A DNA stretch of 64,000 bases. Source: Rhyzopertha dominica (Eukaryota > Arthropoda > Insecta > Coleoptera > Bostrichidae). The position numbers and the translations under genes are program-made. Location: NCBI GenBank assembly GCA_025024175.1, contig QCXZ01000041.1, positions 12,147,786 through 12,211,785 on the forward strand, in the 5' to 3' direction. Shown piece after piece: positions 45,578-58,264 of the stretch; the stretch's first letter is position 1; every line of letters starts with the position of its first letter. A model generated the notes under the pieces. It was not told the origin of the DNA, searched no databases, and saw only the letters and a program-made list of their open reading frames with translations.

Positions 45578-47877
45578 TTGAGGTATCATACCATCTCTCA
45601 AATGTATGTCACCGGCAGTGGCGGCTCCTCCGGGTCGGCAGGGTCGGCATTGCCGACCCAGAATTTTGATCGAAGAAATTATTTTTTTTTCGTATTTTTA
45701 TGTATATTTTGTTTTATTATGTTCAGATATCTTGAAACAGTTGGAGCGTATTTTTTTACATTACCATCAAATTAATAATTAGCCAAAATCACATTTTTAC
45801 GGGTTATCCCGAAAAATTTACGCTACTCGGCAACCGTGACTGGGCCGTGTATGTGTTTGTCATTCAAGCCCGTGATCCAAGCGCTGGGTCGGCAGACCGC
45901 ATCGTATAAGGAAGCAATGGCATCGTTTTCCTATGAGCTGAACAAAGACGCAACCCTGCGCGCATATTGAATCCTGAGGCGAAAATCGAGACTCTGCAAT
46001 GCCTGGGGCTCGCAGACAGCATAAAACGTTAAAACGGACTTCATCATTTATTTCAATTATTTCAAGTTCTTTTTTAATCAACCAATTATAGTTCTGTTTT
46101 CTACTGAGTATTACAAATTATCTGATTGACACCCTTTACATGCTTACAGTTTTTTTATAATCATAATTTAATTTTACGTATATATGTTTTTATTGAAGTT
46201 AATAAAGAAGGTCCAGCATTCATAATCGTCGGATTCCGAAAATTAATTTTGACATGTACATTGAACAACAAGTATATATATAGTTCAATACTGAAATCAC
46301 GAAAAACTACCCGAATGTTCTACGAAATTTTTCATTTTCCCAAGATTATTGTAAGAGCTATCCTATTAAATAAACAATTTTAAGCAGATACCTTCAAACA
46401 TTTAACAGAATTAATTAAATACATGTTATAAATTTAGTCAATCTGAAATCATTGAAGAATTTCACACAAAAAGAAAATGACAAAATAAGTAAGCGCCAAT
46501 ACCCATATAATCGCTTAATGCTGCCTGCCGGACTTCCGAATACATCTTCGGATTGGGCTCGACATATATCGACTTCTCGTCTCCGGTGCAGTACAGGTGC
46601 ACGCTTAACTTTGAAATTATGTAGCTAGTTGCCAGATTAGGCTATTTGTTACCAAATGAACTATCTTTTTAACTTGCGGCGATATGAAAATTCACAGAAG
46701 TAGTAAGTAATAAACAACAACAACTACGAGTATATACAAAATTATTTACTAATTTATAAATAAATAATATTGACTAACTAGAGTGGACCAAAGTTTTTAC
46801 TGCCGACCCAATAGAATTTGTCACCAGCCGCCACTGGTCACCGGAATGCAAAGATGGGCCTGTATCCTTGGTTCAATTTGACTATACCCTAGACTAGAGA
46901 ATGTAAAGGGAGTTAATAAGCAAGTGGTAGATTATTTATCAAGAACATCTTTAGAAGCGACGGAAATCAATTATGTGAACGATTTTGAATACTTGAACTT
47001 TACTACAATATGTGAATATTCCATAAACAATAAACAGGTGGCTGAAGGGACAAGAAACGATCAACTAAAAGGAAAATAATATCTTATCATTACAGATGCT
47101 TCCTCAAAATGGTCAGAAGTTTTTTTTTATAAATAACATAACTACTGCTGCGACAATTACGAAACTGAGAGAGACCTTTGCAAGATTCGGACTACCAGAT
47201 ACAATATCTGACAATGTAACTTTAGCAATTTCACGGGAGATGAAGGAGTTTCTTAAGAAAAATGGTATATAACATTTAACAAAGCATTCGTTTAATCCGG
47301 CAAGCAACGGACAAGCAGAAAATTTATTAAAAAAATTAACAGCAGCCGTTATAGATCCTAAAAACAAAAACATCGATACAAATTGCAAGATTTTTATTAA
47401 ATTATCGCAATATCAGCATTGCGCGACGAAGAGAGAAAACTAAAAATACGTTTAGGTTTTATTAAATACAAGAGTGAGAGAAACCAAGAACAAAATGTGG
47501 CAGATACAGAACAGTTTCAAGCAGGCGATCCTATATTGGCAATATATTACTATAATATGAACCATAAACAGTGGGAGGAGGCTACAGTTGAGTTGTAAAA
47601 AGTTATTCAGAAAAGGAACTTGCCAAGTTGTGTAGGAAGACTGATAGACACATTGGAACAAATACCGATAGATGAATTGAATGACCAGATAGAGTCTGAA
47701 CTGAAAGACGAACAGACACAAGTAGCGAGCCGAATAACCAGATATAATCGGATAGAAAAGAGTCAAGTGGTCAAGCGGATTCTGAGGCAGAAGAGTCAAA
47801 TAATCGACCCATTCAAAATAAACGTCGTTATAATGTTAAGGAGCGTTTAAGAAAAAGATCGTAGATAGTATTTTGAA
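45578..47877 (+). pseudogene. Gypsy/Ty3 retrotransposon pol remnant, interrupted by a hAT element
   Basis: With the hAT removed, the end of RNase H reads across the insertion (MYVTG joined to MQRWACILGSI, matching the family's RxQRWAxxLxxY). Then KGVNKQVVDYLSRTSLEA, and the integrase core: ITDASSKWSEV (first catalytic Asp, about 47090), RETFARFGLPDTI, SDN (second Asp, about 47211) and NPASNGQAENLL (catalytic Glu, about 47310). A C-terminal basic region with LPSCVGRLIDTLEQ-type sequence ends near 47850. A T-run near 47120 and other frameshifts kill the frame. LTRs, gag, protease and RT palm were not found. Confidence 0.83.
45616..46836. mobile_element. 1221-bp non-autonomous hAT element with perfect 8-bp target duplication
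   Basis: Ends CAGTGGCGGC and (right) GCCGCCACTG are inverted repeats, and the element is flanked on both sides by GTCACCGG (45608-45615 and 46837-46844). An 8-bp duplication and CAGTGGCGG ends fit the hAT superfamily. The 9-mer GGGTCGGCA or its complement occurs at 45632, 45641, 45651, 45886 and 46801, mostly subterminal, as expected for transposase-binding repeats. No transposase motif in the interior. It sits inside the Gypsy RNase H coding region. Confidence 0.9.
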
Positions 47878-50800
47878 TTAATGTGTTTTCATTGTTGTTG
47901 TCATTATAGACATGTGTGTAAAGTGGAATCTTTAAGTATTATTTGCCTTACCGGCGGACATAACTTTTACTAAGGCTTTGACTTGTTGTTAAACGATCTA
48001 ATAAGTGTACTGAAGTCTTAAACCTTATCGATATAAGGTTTAAGACTTCAGTTCACTGTTTTATAAAGATAAATGAATTCTTCCAGGTTTAACTATTAAT
48101 TATTGACCACCTTTAGTAATATTTGCACCCAAGTTGTTTTATTAACACGTCCATGTCATGCCATCAGCATGGCGAAACGCGATGTCCACGATGAGGTCAC
48201 TTCAACGCCGCAAATAATTTTATTAATCGTTAATAATTTGACGTAAATAACTTTGCGTGTTTGCTGCAGTTATATAACGATTTCGGGACTTTTAAAACCG
48301 CCGACTGAATTCAAGAGAATCTCTGGTTCTAGTTCAGATGTAATCGGGAAATTTGACGTAATTTCGCGTGATTGTATTGGATTTAATGATGTGTTTGACG
48401 CACACGCGTGTAATTTCAAGCGGCTATAACAAAGCAAGCGGTTTTATTAATTCAGGGAATACAGCCAACAAATGTTTTGTTTTGTGCAATGTTCGTTATT
48501 TGTTTTCACACAAAAATTATTTTTAACATTATTTCTTGTCGTTGTCGTGATACCTGTGGAAAGGAAAGCCACTCGTTGCATCTAGATACAAATATCACCG
48601 ACACTATAATTTTGTTTTTAATATTCAGCTAAACACTGTCTATAAGAAAGCTATAACGAGTAACACGTTACATACCAGTACTTGTTCGTAAGAATCGGTT
48701 TCTCTGGATATATTTGGCAATAAAAATTTCAATAAAACTCCTTGAATAAAGAGTACATAATAAATAGTAAATAGTAAAGTGAATATAATACACTAATAAG
48801 ACCGGTCAACCAAAGAATGAAATCTAGCTGTTTCATGTGTCTATTTTTATTTCTTCAACAAAAACGGTTTTCATTTTTAAGGAACAAGGATAGATTGCTT
48901 GTGTAGGCTATTGTCATTACAACTCAAATGCAGGTAGCTCGTTCTATCAGTGTGGCTCAAACAACGTCTTGCGCAGTTCCAACTTATCGCGCGATAGTAA
49001 AAATGACGCATTCTGCTATCTTCCAATACTTTTGTCATGTGCTAAACAAATTCGTAACTGTCCAGAAATTTTTACGAAGGATCATAACAAGTGTATTACC
49101 ATGACAATGGCGATTTAAAGACACTTTTTGTTTGCATCATTAAATTATTTAGATATTTAGTTTTTTTCCTAGATGTCTTGCATACAAAATTACGAGAAGA
49201 TTGTAATTCAGTTGTGAGGCAAGTTTTTACAAATCGCTATCGTATGTATTTACCTCTAATTATGGCGTAACCCAAGACACATAACTTGGTCCTCTATTTT
49301 TCGTTATATATATCTCCTTCTATAAAGTTACTACATATGCTGGCATGTGTAGGCGACACCTTAGTATTCTTTAAAAACAAATCACGCTCAGCGTTAGTAG
49401 AAAGTGCAACGATAGACCTAAATACTTTTTTAGATATAACTGCTTAACTGTGAACTTCGAAAGAAATGCCTTTTGTTTTGATGCACTGATAGTGTACTAA
49501 CAAACCAACCTGCTAACATAGAATTATAAAACATTCTTCTGTTATTTTGAAAACAGCTTAATTAACTAGTTTAAAAACTGATCATTTCCACGCTTTTTAC
49601 ATATTTTGTAAATTATCCATTTTTTTATTCATGAAAATCATGAAAATTCTAACTCTATATTAAACTTCTCTATCTTTACTAAAACTACAATTCTTAGAAA
49701 ACAAAGACACTATTTTTCCAAATACAAGTATCTAAAGATATAATACTTAGAAAGACTTCTACTTCTATTATTATTCATGTAAATTCCATTCTTCTGTAAA
49801 TTATGATAATGAGGATGTGGCAGTAATAAAATTTTGGGAGGAATGTATCTTCAAGTGAATGAACATACCAAAAAAGTGTCAGGTGATGTCGTAGTCACTT
49901 ACTAAATGACGCTAAACATGGTTATAAGGGTCTACAAATAATTAAGAAAAAATACAACGAATCCACTGTCATAAAGACAGGTATTTAAGCATTATGGGAT
50001 GAGGAGATAGTTTCCCAAAACATTAAGGAAAGCAAAAAGAAATCACATTGTAGGGTACTTGCTCATTTAATGTTTACACCATATGTAGTAAAAATATGGT
50101 CCCAAGCTTAAAAGCTCCTACAAAGTAATTTATGAAGAAATGTCGTGAAATGTTTTATAGAATTATGCACGAAAATTGAAAATCTTCCTAAAGAAAATGA
50201 CAAAAGTGAGCAAAACCATCTTTAAGGGTATGCAATTAAGAGAAAACTTTCTCAGTTCTTCTATGTTTTATTCAATTTCAAATGCGTCCCAAAATCTATT
50301 TAGAAATCATTTAACGTCATCTTGCAGATCACTACTCAGGGTCGAAAGTACAGGGATGGCTATATAGCGATTCAATTTCTCCGATTAAACAGCTCTGTGT
50401 CCAAACTTAACTTTTCTCGTATCATATCAATTTTGTGATAGGATGCCAAATATTCCGTCAGCTTATGAGTATGCTAGAAATGCAAGCCATTAGCTAGAGG
50501 GGCGTTGATAAGGTTTTGCGTAGTAGGACTTCCTGCAGCACCACATTATGCCTTCCATGTGCTGCTGTTGAATGCGGTTGCTTATCAGTTCTATTAATAG
50601 TTATTTACAATTGTCATTTGGGAAAGCCCTACTATCATTTTTATTAATTCCTGTGGTGTTTTATCGTTTGCCGGCAAGGTAAATATTAACCGTTATATTT
50701 AGGGTAAATGAATTTTGGTGAGGCAATAACTAAAGTAAACAGCATCTCTTTAAAGGGAACCTATTTCTGGGTTATGATTAGTTTTTAATTATGGTGAAGT

Positions 50801-52980
50801 ACTGGTTTTCAAACGGTATACAACGTTAAAACTAAGCAATGTCAATAAATAGGGTTACAGTCTAAATGCATGTTTAATGGAACATCAAAGAGAAATCTGC
50901 ATCTATTATATCTAACTTTGAATTCAGGCTCCGTGCGCTCATAGAATTCTTTATAAATCACCATCTAATTTTTTAAACAGTACCTATATTCAGAAACTGA
51001 CGAATGGAAGCGGTAGGCATAAGCATAAATTAATAACTTTTCCTAAATAGCTTTAATTATTAGGTAAATATTGTGGACGAAACTCAGGGATAAATCCAAT
51101 CCATTTTGAAGGAAATAGCAGTTACGCCTCATTCGTTATTTTTCCCAGATCGATGCAACTTGAACATGTGCTGTAGGGTTCACAGAAACATAATGTTTTC
51201 TATAAAGGCACAAAATTGCGGTATTAAATTCCTCTGTATGTGCCAATTATCTTAACTAAAGGTTTTGAATCAACTAGAATGTTCATTTATGGCATGGTGT
51301 CCAACAGTACAGAAAACACGATTATTCTGCATGCACTTGGTTAACAACATTTCTCGAACACTTTGTAAATTAGCAAGGAAAAATATCAAAGCCATTGCTT
51401 AAAAAAATAATAAAATTAATATTATCTACAATTTAACTTGTGCTAAAATTATTTCATTTCTCATCACTACTTTTATGGAATTTGAATACAATCATTAATG
51501 TTAGAAGAGCTGAACCTAAATGTAGTGCTTAATAATAAGACACTTCTGCAGTCTGTCACATTTTGAAAAACTATTTGCGACACGAGACAAAGTTTTAAGT
51601 TCCCTAAAGACAAAAACAAAAAATCCAATTTATGACTGACATATAAGAGAGTAGGACTCTTAGTCTCCTGGGAATAACAATATAACTACAAAGACACCAA
51701 AAGCGAATTTATAATTAATAGATGGCTTAATAGCGCCAACATTTATAAATGAGTTGTTACAAATTAAATATTTCATTTTTATTTCGTTTCACAGCGAATA
51801 AGATACAAACGTTTTAAACAGGATGCTTAATAAGCGAAGAAATATGTGCGAGAGATGGCAACAGAAGAGATTTTTTACTTAACTGAACCATATAGAAAGT
51901 ACAAGTAATCGAAAAAGGTTATACTTATTTCAAGCGTAAACTTGCAGAACACACTTGGAATTATCCGTCCTTTGCGTTTTTTGTTGTTGAAAATCGATTG
52001 ATGTATACTGGTATAGCAACCAACTAATCCACAGCCAGTTGGTAAATACAGTAGCAACCTGTTTCAATATGATGGTGCATTTTACCATTCCTTAAAACTT
52101 GCTACTACTGAAAACGAATTTATATTGGTTACTTTTGAAACGCTATATTTAATGGTAAGTCGCCCTTGAGACAAACAATGCGTTACACAAAGTGAAAATA
52201 TTTTGAAATATTATTATGGGATGCAATTTTTATGGTACTGCTGAATTATCGGGTACCTATATTCGATACGTAAGAAGTTCACTAAAGGGTGCGACAGACG
52301 ATNTAGCGAAAACTTAATAGGTTNATGAAAAATTGCAAGACCTAATACTAACAAGTGGTAGATTATTCAAAAGTCCTTTTTGGAAAAATCTAATTTAAAC
52401 ACTTACGTAACATGCTTTGATTTTTAATTATTTGAGGGTGGACAACGCAAAGAGTTTAGTGAAAGTTAATTAATAATATTAAAAGTAACAATTGGAGTAT
52501 TACTGAGAAGTTCATGAAATATACACTGGAAGAGAATGAAGAGTGCCATTTAAAAATTTCGCGAAAAATTACCTTTTGAAGTTTTGTCTACCAGAAGGCT
52601 TCCAGGTTAAGTAGATTTTATAATATCGCCTTGTATACGACAATAATTGACTAAATCAACTAGAGAGATGCAAAAAAGACACAAACACAATCATCTTTAC
52701 TGATACTGTATTTTGTAGAGGAAAACTAGATAAACATTATACAGTCTAAAAGAAGTAGAAAATTGAATATTATTATTATGGTACTACTCATACACCTCTG
52801 CTCAAGAGTCTCATGGGTGGACAGTTTATTGACGGCTGAATCTTTCGAGATCCGAAAATGGAAACGGACGATCGCTATTGCTGTCAATCATAACTTTATT
52901 TTAGGTGTTAATTTATATCCTATTTTAAATATTATTCAAATAAAATATTTTTTTTACAAATCACTGGGATTACACTTATA
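47878..52980. other. Long AT-rich presumed intron with one hairpin and one GC-richer block
   Basis: No gene recognised in about 5 kb. 48009-48052 is a hairpin (see separate entry). About 48100-48450 is less AT-rich with CpG-containing words and many TAAT/ATTA cores; it could be regulatory. A degenerate hammerhead-like segment lies at 48150-48190. Open frames after 49 kb have no motif. Confidence 0.35.
48009..48052. repeat. Perfect 20-bp inverted repeat with 4-nt loop
   Basis: ACTGAAGTCTTAAACCTTAT, loop CGAT, and its exact reverse complement. After one T/T mismatch the pairing continues four more base pairs outward (AGTG/CACT-type). No U-run follows to suggest a Pol III terminator. Confidence 0.88.
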
Positions 52981-53827
52981 CAGGGTTGCTATAAATGATT
53001 CACGCATCCAGGCGCTTGTGGAAATTATCGATTAAATCAATTTGCCGCCTCTCAGGGAAGTGAACACAACTATTGCGTTGACAAATACATGTAATCCGTC
53101 TTGTGTCCCTATTTGATATATTTTAATATGAGAAAACGCACGGGAGCTTGTATTTTCTACATAATACTGTAGTCTTTTGTGGGATAATTCACTTTAGGAT
53201 TGTAGAAAACTCAGATTTCGGAGCAGTGAAGTGTCACGGTTTCATATAACTCTTAGGTTATGTATCATAATTGTGAGGTTGTGACTAAAATAAGCTACTA
53301 CAATAAGTTAAGTGGTAGTGACGTTAGCTGCACTACCGGAGTACCGGGTATTTTACGTGAAATTTTCTAACCTAGTAATTGTTAACAGCTAAATTATGGT
53401 GGTGCAATTCTATTTACAAAAGAAGTGCAAACTTAAAAAAAAGGGAAAACGACTGAGATTGATTGTGTAGGCTTTCAAACTTGCGAAAATAGTTAAATTA
53501 AAAGCCATGTCTGAAAGTTGGGGACCACATTAAAAGATAGTACGACGGACGTAGTTGTGTATATTAATGTGTAGTTTCGTTGAACAAATTATTTTTATTA
53601 CTTACTTACCTTTGAAAGGAAAATATAACCATAAATTCTTGAAATATCTTTATAAAACCATCAATTTCGTGGCTATAACTTTATCCGCACTCTTCAGTAC
53701 AGTACAGATATTAGATAGTTGACAATATATTGTGCGTATTATAGCTTTGCAGCAGTTACATTAGGCGGCACAAAGAATTAACAATTCAACGCCGCCCTCG
53801 TTGCATGAATCATTTATAGAAATCCTG
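52981..53827. mobile_element. 847-bp TIR element (long relative of the 234-bp element)
   Basis: Starts TA|CAGGGTTGCTATAAATGATTC and ends, read inward from right, CAGGATTTCTATAAATGATT, flanked by TA (52979-52980, 53828-53829). The first about 180 bp align with the reverse complement of 11493-11726 (shared TTTGATATATTTTAATATGA and GAGAAAACGC), as do the last about 60 bp. About 600 bp in the middle (roughly 53161-53770) are absent from the short copy. The middle has no recognisable transposase. Confidence 0.85.
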
Positions 53828-53829
53828 TA

Positions 53830-55332
53830 CAAGCAGCGGTTCATCTGCTTATTTAGTTACTTGCTCTATATTTGTGAAAATGTGTTAAGTGTGTAGTGAG
53901 TTTAACACTGCGAAAAGTGCACAAACCAAAGTATCAAGATTGTGATATGCCAAAGGAGCTAATAGAAAATAGGTTATTATAGCCATTGATATAGCAGTTA
54001 CAATGCTTTGAAGGCAAAACATCGAGCTTAGCCAACTGGATCGTAATTTAAAAATAGGTATTATTCTAGGTGTTAATACATAATTAAGTTTATTTACATA
54101 TTTCTGTGTGCAGTTTTAGTTTAAAATAAAGGTCATTTTTACTTTATAGACTCCTTGGGTTTTGATAACACATATGGCGTACCTACACTACTTTTATCAC
54201 AAACCACAAATTGGCATGTGTCTTTTGGTACATTACTTATTTGATAACCTTTGTTTTCACCGCCTGTCAACGCGTTTTACCAGGTCAGGCCAAATTTTTT
54301 CAGTTTTTTTTACTATTACGTTTCATTTGAACAATATGTTATGATGACCTCGACCAAATCGTATGCTGTTTTAGAAATCACTTAATTAACTGATTACTTT
54401 TAATGAAAATAACAGCAATCATTCAAAAACAACCTTTAATTTTTGAAGGTACTAAATTTACGTTTCAGATGTTTTTGTTCTGTATACGATCATTTAACAA
54501 TAATTTAAAAATTTATACTAAGGGAATGAACTTTGTACCCCTGTGATCCATACGCTTTTTGGTTTTTATGTATTTTATAGCGAAAGTTTCGCAATTACAA
54601 AAGGATATATAGGATGTATATTATAAAAACTTAAACTTGCCATTTTTTTACAGAGATGCGGGTCGATGGAAGCCCTTAGGACCTATGCTTTACGTAGGCT
54701 TTTGGCCTTTCGCTGCATATTTTGCCATCAGTTTTCATTTATTGTAAATGGCATACTATATACTATCACTCAAAAAGCGTATGTTTCATGCAAATTAAAA
54801 TTTAATTTGTTATTACAAGGCCCCGGCCCCCGGCGGCATCGGCATTCTGTAATTTTTACTTTACATCAATCATCACATGCTAAAAGTGCAAAACTATAAA
54901 GGGCGATCGTGACACTTTTTCTTTCATGAGCTGTTCCCAAATCAGAGAAAAATTAGAGCAGATAGCATGTTTTTCTCCTGCAACGCTTAGCTGTTTTATT
55001 GCACATAAATAAGAAAAAGAACCGTACATGCTGTAAGTTGGTCGGCATTTAAAAAATAAACTGTTTATGGCCCATTTTTCGCGTCCTTTTTTGCGTCCGT
55101 TTATGTCCCACGTTTTGTGGGTCATTACATTATTGTGTGCGCCAGCTCTCGCTCCTGAATGGAACATTTACGCCTGCGTGCTAAACTTGGACGTCACACT
55201 TTTGAACTTGGTGTTCATATGCATAACATCGCCGTTCTTTCGCCTCTTCGGATCGGTCGCGCTCTGAAGATGTGCGGCAGCACCAGCTGCCGAAGTTACG
55301 TCGACATCCTCAGGTACCCGCCCCCGTGAGTT
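53830..55332. promoter_or_regulatory. Upstream region of the 55.3-kb exon
   Basis: AT-rich to about 54800. From about 54880 the sequence becomes more complex and CpG-containing up to the exon, as expected for a promoter-proximal region. An in-frame TGA lies two codons before the ATG at 55333, so the coding frame cannot extend further up. No TATA/initiator pair at correct spacing was found. Confidence 0.35.
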
Positions 55333-55719
55333 ATGCCAGTGTTCGGAAACAAATTCCACTTCGTCGTGCCGCAGATAGTGATGTCGAAACAGGATGACGA
55401 AATCTTCAGCGTGAAACCGGAAGCTTGCGATACGTGCCTGTCGAAATCTCCGGAGATACGGTGCTCCCCGTCGCCGTGCATCTTCGACAGGAGTCCTTCG
55501 AGTTCGCCGCGGCCGCGGAGGAGATCCCACAGGAGCTGCTCGCCCGCCAGCCCCAGGCACAGGAAGAAGTCCGACGTGCTGGCGCCGGGATACGAGCAGT
55601 ACCAGAGGAGCCTCCTGGAGGTTCCCGTCAGCACCGACTACGGGTACGCGTCCAGCGATGACCTCAGCTCAGAATGGGACTCCGATGTGCCCGACGTACC
55701 GCAGACCGGTCAATCAAAG
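55333..55719 (+). CDS. N-terminal coding exon of an unidentified host gene (alternative first exon b)
   Basis: Open from ATG 55333 (or ATG 55381 in a better context) to AAG|GTCAGG at 55719/55720, a phase-0 donor; reading on meets a stop after six codons. The product is 129 (or 113) residues: Cys-containing ACDTCLS, a Ser/Pro/Arg-rich basic stretch (SPSSSPRPRRRSHRSCSPAS), and an acidic end YGYASSDDLSSEWDSDVP. Strong GC richness and codon-like structure contrast with the AT-rich flanks. An in-frame stop just upstream favours a first exon rather than an internal one, though an acceptor such as GCCGCAG at 55374-55380 is possible. Family not securely recognised; the SSDDLSSEWDSD stretch recalls insect inositol-trisphosphate 3-kinase N-termini to me, unverified. 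Same end phase and donor type as the exon at 24399. Confidence 0.72.
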
Positions 55720-56556
55720 GTCAGGCAAAATAGAGATTAGAGACACTTTCAAATTAACCGTAATTTGCATCACGATGCACTGCGGATTATTGCGGGATAA
55801 GCGGGTGCCTGGTCCGCAACTCCTAAAAAGGCACCAACAAACCAGTTCTTGTGGCCCTCTTCAAGTTATTTAAAGCTGGGTACATCGATCTGATTTCCTT
55901 TAATTCCGGAGACATTCTTAGTTTGATGGTATTCTGGCTATAGTACAGTTACGTCCGATGTAAATGGTAAAACATGCAAAATTACAGTATTCTGAGGAAT
56001 TATTCAGTGGGTTATAAACGTAGGAGGCAAAACATTATGTATATACATACTGCGTAATTCAGTGTATCATTTTTATCCTAAGCTGTAATTAATCTTTGAG
56101 AAGTTATCGAATGACAGCAAAATGAAACTTTACACTTCTTTCATGAGCGTAAAGTCACTTTACCAGTGTTTGTTTGGTCTGTCTATGTACACATCCGTTG
56201 CATTCTATCTGCTGCTGTTACTGGCTTGGTGTCCCACTCTTATTTGTCCTTGTTTATTTTTCAAAACTCTATAAACAATTTTTCAGGTACATATGTAATT
56301 TTTGTGCACTTCTCGCCTTCTTCTTCATTTGGTGGTATCCCATTTTCTCTTATTATGCTACTACAAACTAAATGCGTTATTTCCCTTCCAAAAATTGTCT
56401 TTATTTTCTTAGCTTTTTCTTCCCCTTCTTTCTGATCAGAGCTTCAAAGCTTTGTTCCTTATGGCAAACATTACTGCTCTGGTGGTAGTTTAGGTACCTC
56501 CGGAGGCTGATTCTTTTTAACACCCAGCAATTGTTCGATTTCCCTCACTTATAGTC
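55720..56556. other. Presumed intron DNA after exon b
   Basis: No feature recognised; two overlapping plus frames at 56166-56435 are hydrophobic but lack motif or context. Confidence 0.35.
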
Positions 56557-56880
56557 TTGCCCAGGAAGTTTATTGCCCCTTTGTTATCCTTTTATGTATG
56601 TCAACTGGTGGAATTTAAATCTTTGCCCATGAAATATCCCATCACTAGATTAGCTAGACTTATTGACACTGGATTAACCCTTGGAACCTCTTCTATTTAT
56701 TCATANAACTTATTTTTGTCTCTAAATCNCGTCGAATCCATTACCACAGCCAAGGCACCAATAAAATCATTATTTCTAAGTCTGTATGTTCACTTAATTC
56801 TTCTCATGGTATGTTTGCAAATAAGTCATTTACGTCTAGAGGTACTAATGTCTCAGTCTCTTTTAGTTAGCAATCTTTAA
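56557..56880 (+). pseudogene. Possible retroelement aspartic protease fragment
   Basis: The plus frame contains ITRLARLIDTGLTLGTSS, where IDTG fits the catalytic DTG loop of Gypsy-type proteases, followed by a stretch resembling the flap region. Two undetermined bases (56706, 56729) lie within. Without neighbouring gag or RT this is tentative. Confidence 0.35.
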
Positions 56881-57167
56881 TTCATTCTACAAATTAAGAA
56901 TTTAAGGTGTTCTTTATATTGAAATTAAACTTCTCTCGCATCTGAAAACTACACTATGTCGAAAACAAATCAAGTTAAGCAAGATCTGCTTTACGCGGTT
57001 GAACTGTGCTTTTTTTAATTCTTTTTACCTTGCAATTCCAATGAAAACGGTCAACCCTGTCAATATTGGCATATTTATATTGCGGTTGTCTAATTTTGAA
57101 TCCCATTGTATTTATTGATAAAGACGGCACGCATATATTTTAATAATCTTGTAAAAACATGTACATG

Positions 57168-57362
57168 TCACCTTACTTTCTTATTTAACCGCACTTTAAG
57201 TTTATGAGTAACGCGGTTCTGTTGTTTGATGCCAAAAATAAGGTTTACACTTCTATTTTGAATTCGTTTAATAATAAAATAATGGCATGAAACACAAATA
57301 CGTGCTGCATTGCCTTTATCTAAGAATATTTCTGGTACTAGATGGTATTGTGGGACCTCCAA
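57168..57362 (-). pseudogene. LINE reverse transcriptase C-terminal fragment
   Basis: The minus frame reads IKRIQNRSVNLIFGIKQQNR and VTHKLK, corresponding to the post-thumb LINE motif (xRIQxxQNxCxRFIFGxxxxxHVSxKL). Only 64 codons, no other RT motif nearby. Confidence 0.5.
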
Positions 57363-58264
57363 GGATTTACTTTTCTAAATAAATGTTTATAAATTCGACG
57401 AAATTATTTTTTTCAAGTTTTTGTACAGTANTCAATAATATTTTTCAATCAGGACACTAACTACAGTGTTGAACGTTCATCAAATAAGCGCCGGCCGTTT
57501 AGATTCCTGTGGCATAAATGCTATAAACGGAGTAATAGTTACGTAAAATTACAACTAAAACTTATTTGAAAAATAGTAATGTGTTCTAAAATATAAAAGT
57601 AACTTTATAATATGCTTTGGAGAGTTTAACCAAGTAGGTATCAAAGCATTAATTATTTTTTTTAGAAGAAAAGGTGTCACTTAACATATATAATAATGAC
57701 ATAATTGTTTCGAAGTTTAAGAAGTTGACATAACACACAATACGCTTATATTAATAAAATGTATGCCAAACTATATATGACTGTGTCGACTAAAATGTCT
57801 ATTTATAACTATGTACTTTGTTTGTTCTTGTACGTTATCTTGCACAATAACGAAACCTAAATCAGTTTAAAGACCGGGAAGGAGTATGTACCGTTGCAAA
57901 TTTTATAACTATACGTAAAAATTTGTTTGTACCTCTCCCTAATTTCATTAAAAAATTACATATATAATTAATATTATACATTCAAACGTCATCATTTTTT
58001 GTATACACTAACAAAGTTCTGAATTTCACTTCCTGGAAAACAAACAACTAAGAAGAGATTAGCTGTCATTAAAGCTATACCGTGTGCCTACGAAATCTGA
58101 ACAATCCTGAATATCTTGTGAATCAAATATTTAGGAATATTTTCTGTTAATAACATTTCACAAGAATTTATGGCCACACAACTATCCAATGTTATCATTA
58201 TATACCAATTCATATCCCTTTTTTTATAAAGCAGTGACACAAACTTTCGTTTTTTAAAACGAAT
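57363..58264. other. AT-rich DNA
   Basis: No feature recognised; one undetermined base at 57431. Confidence 0.4.
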
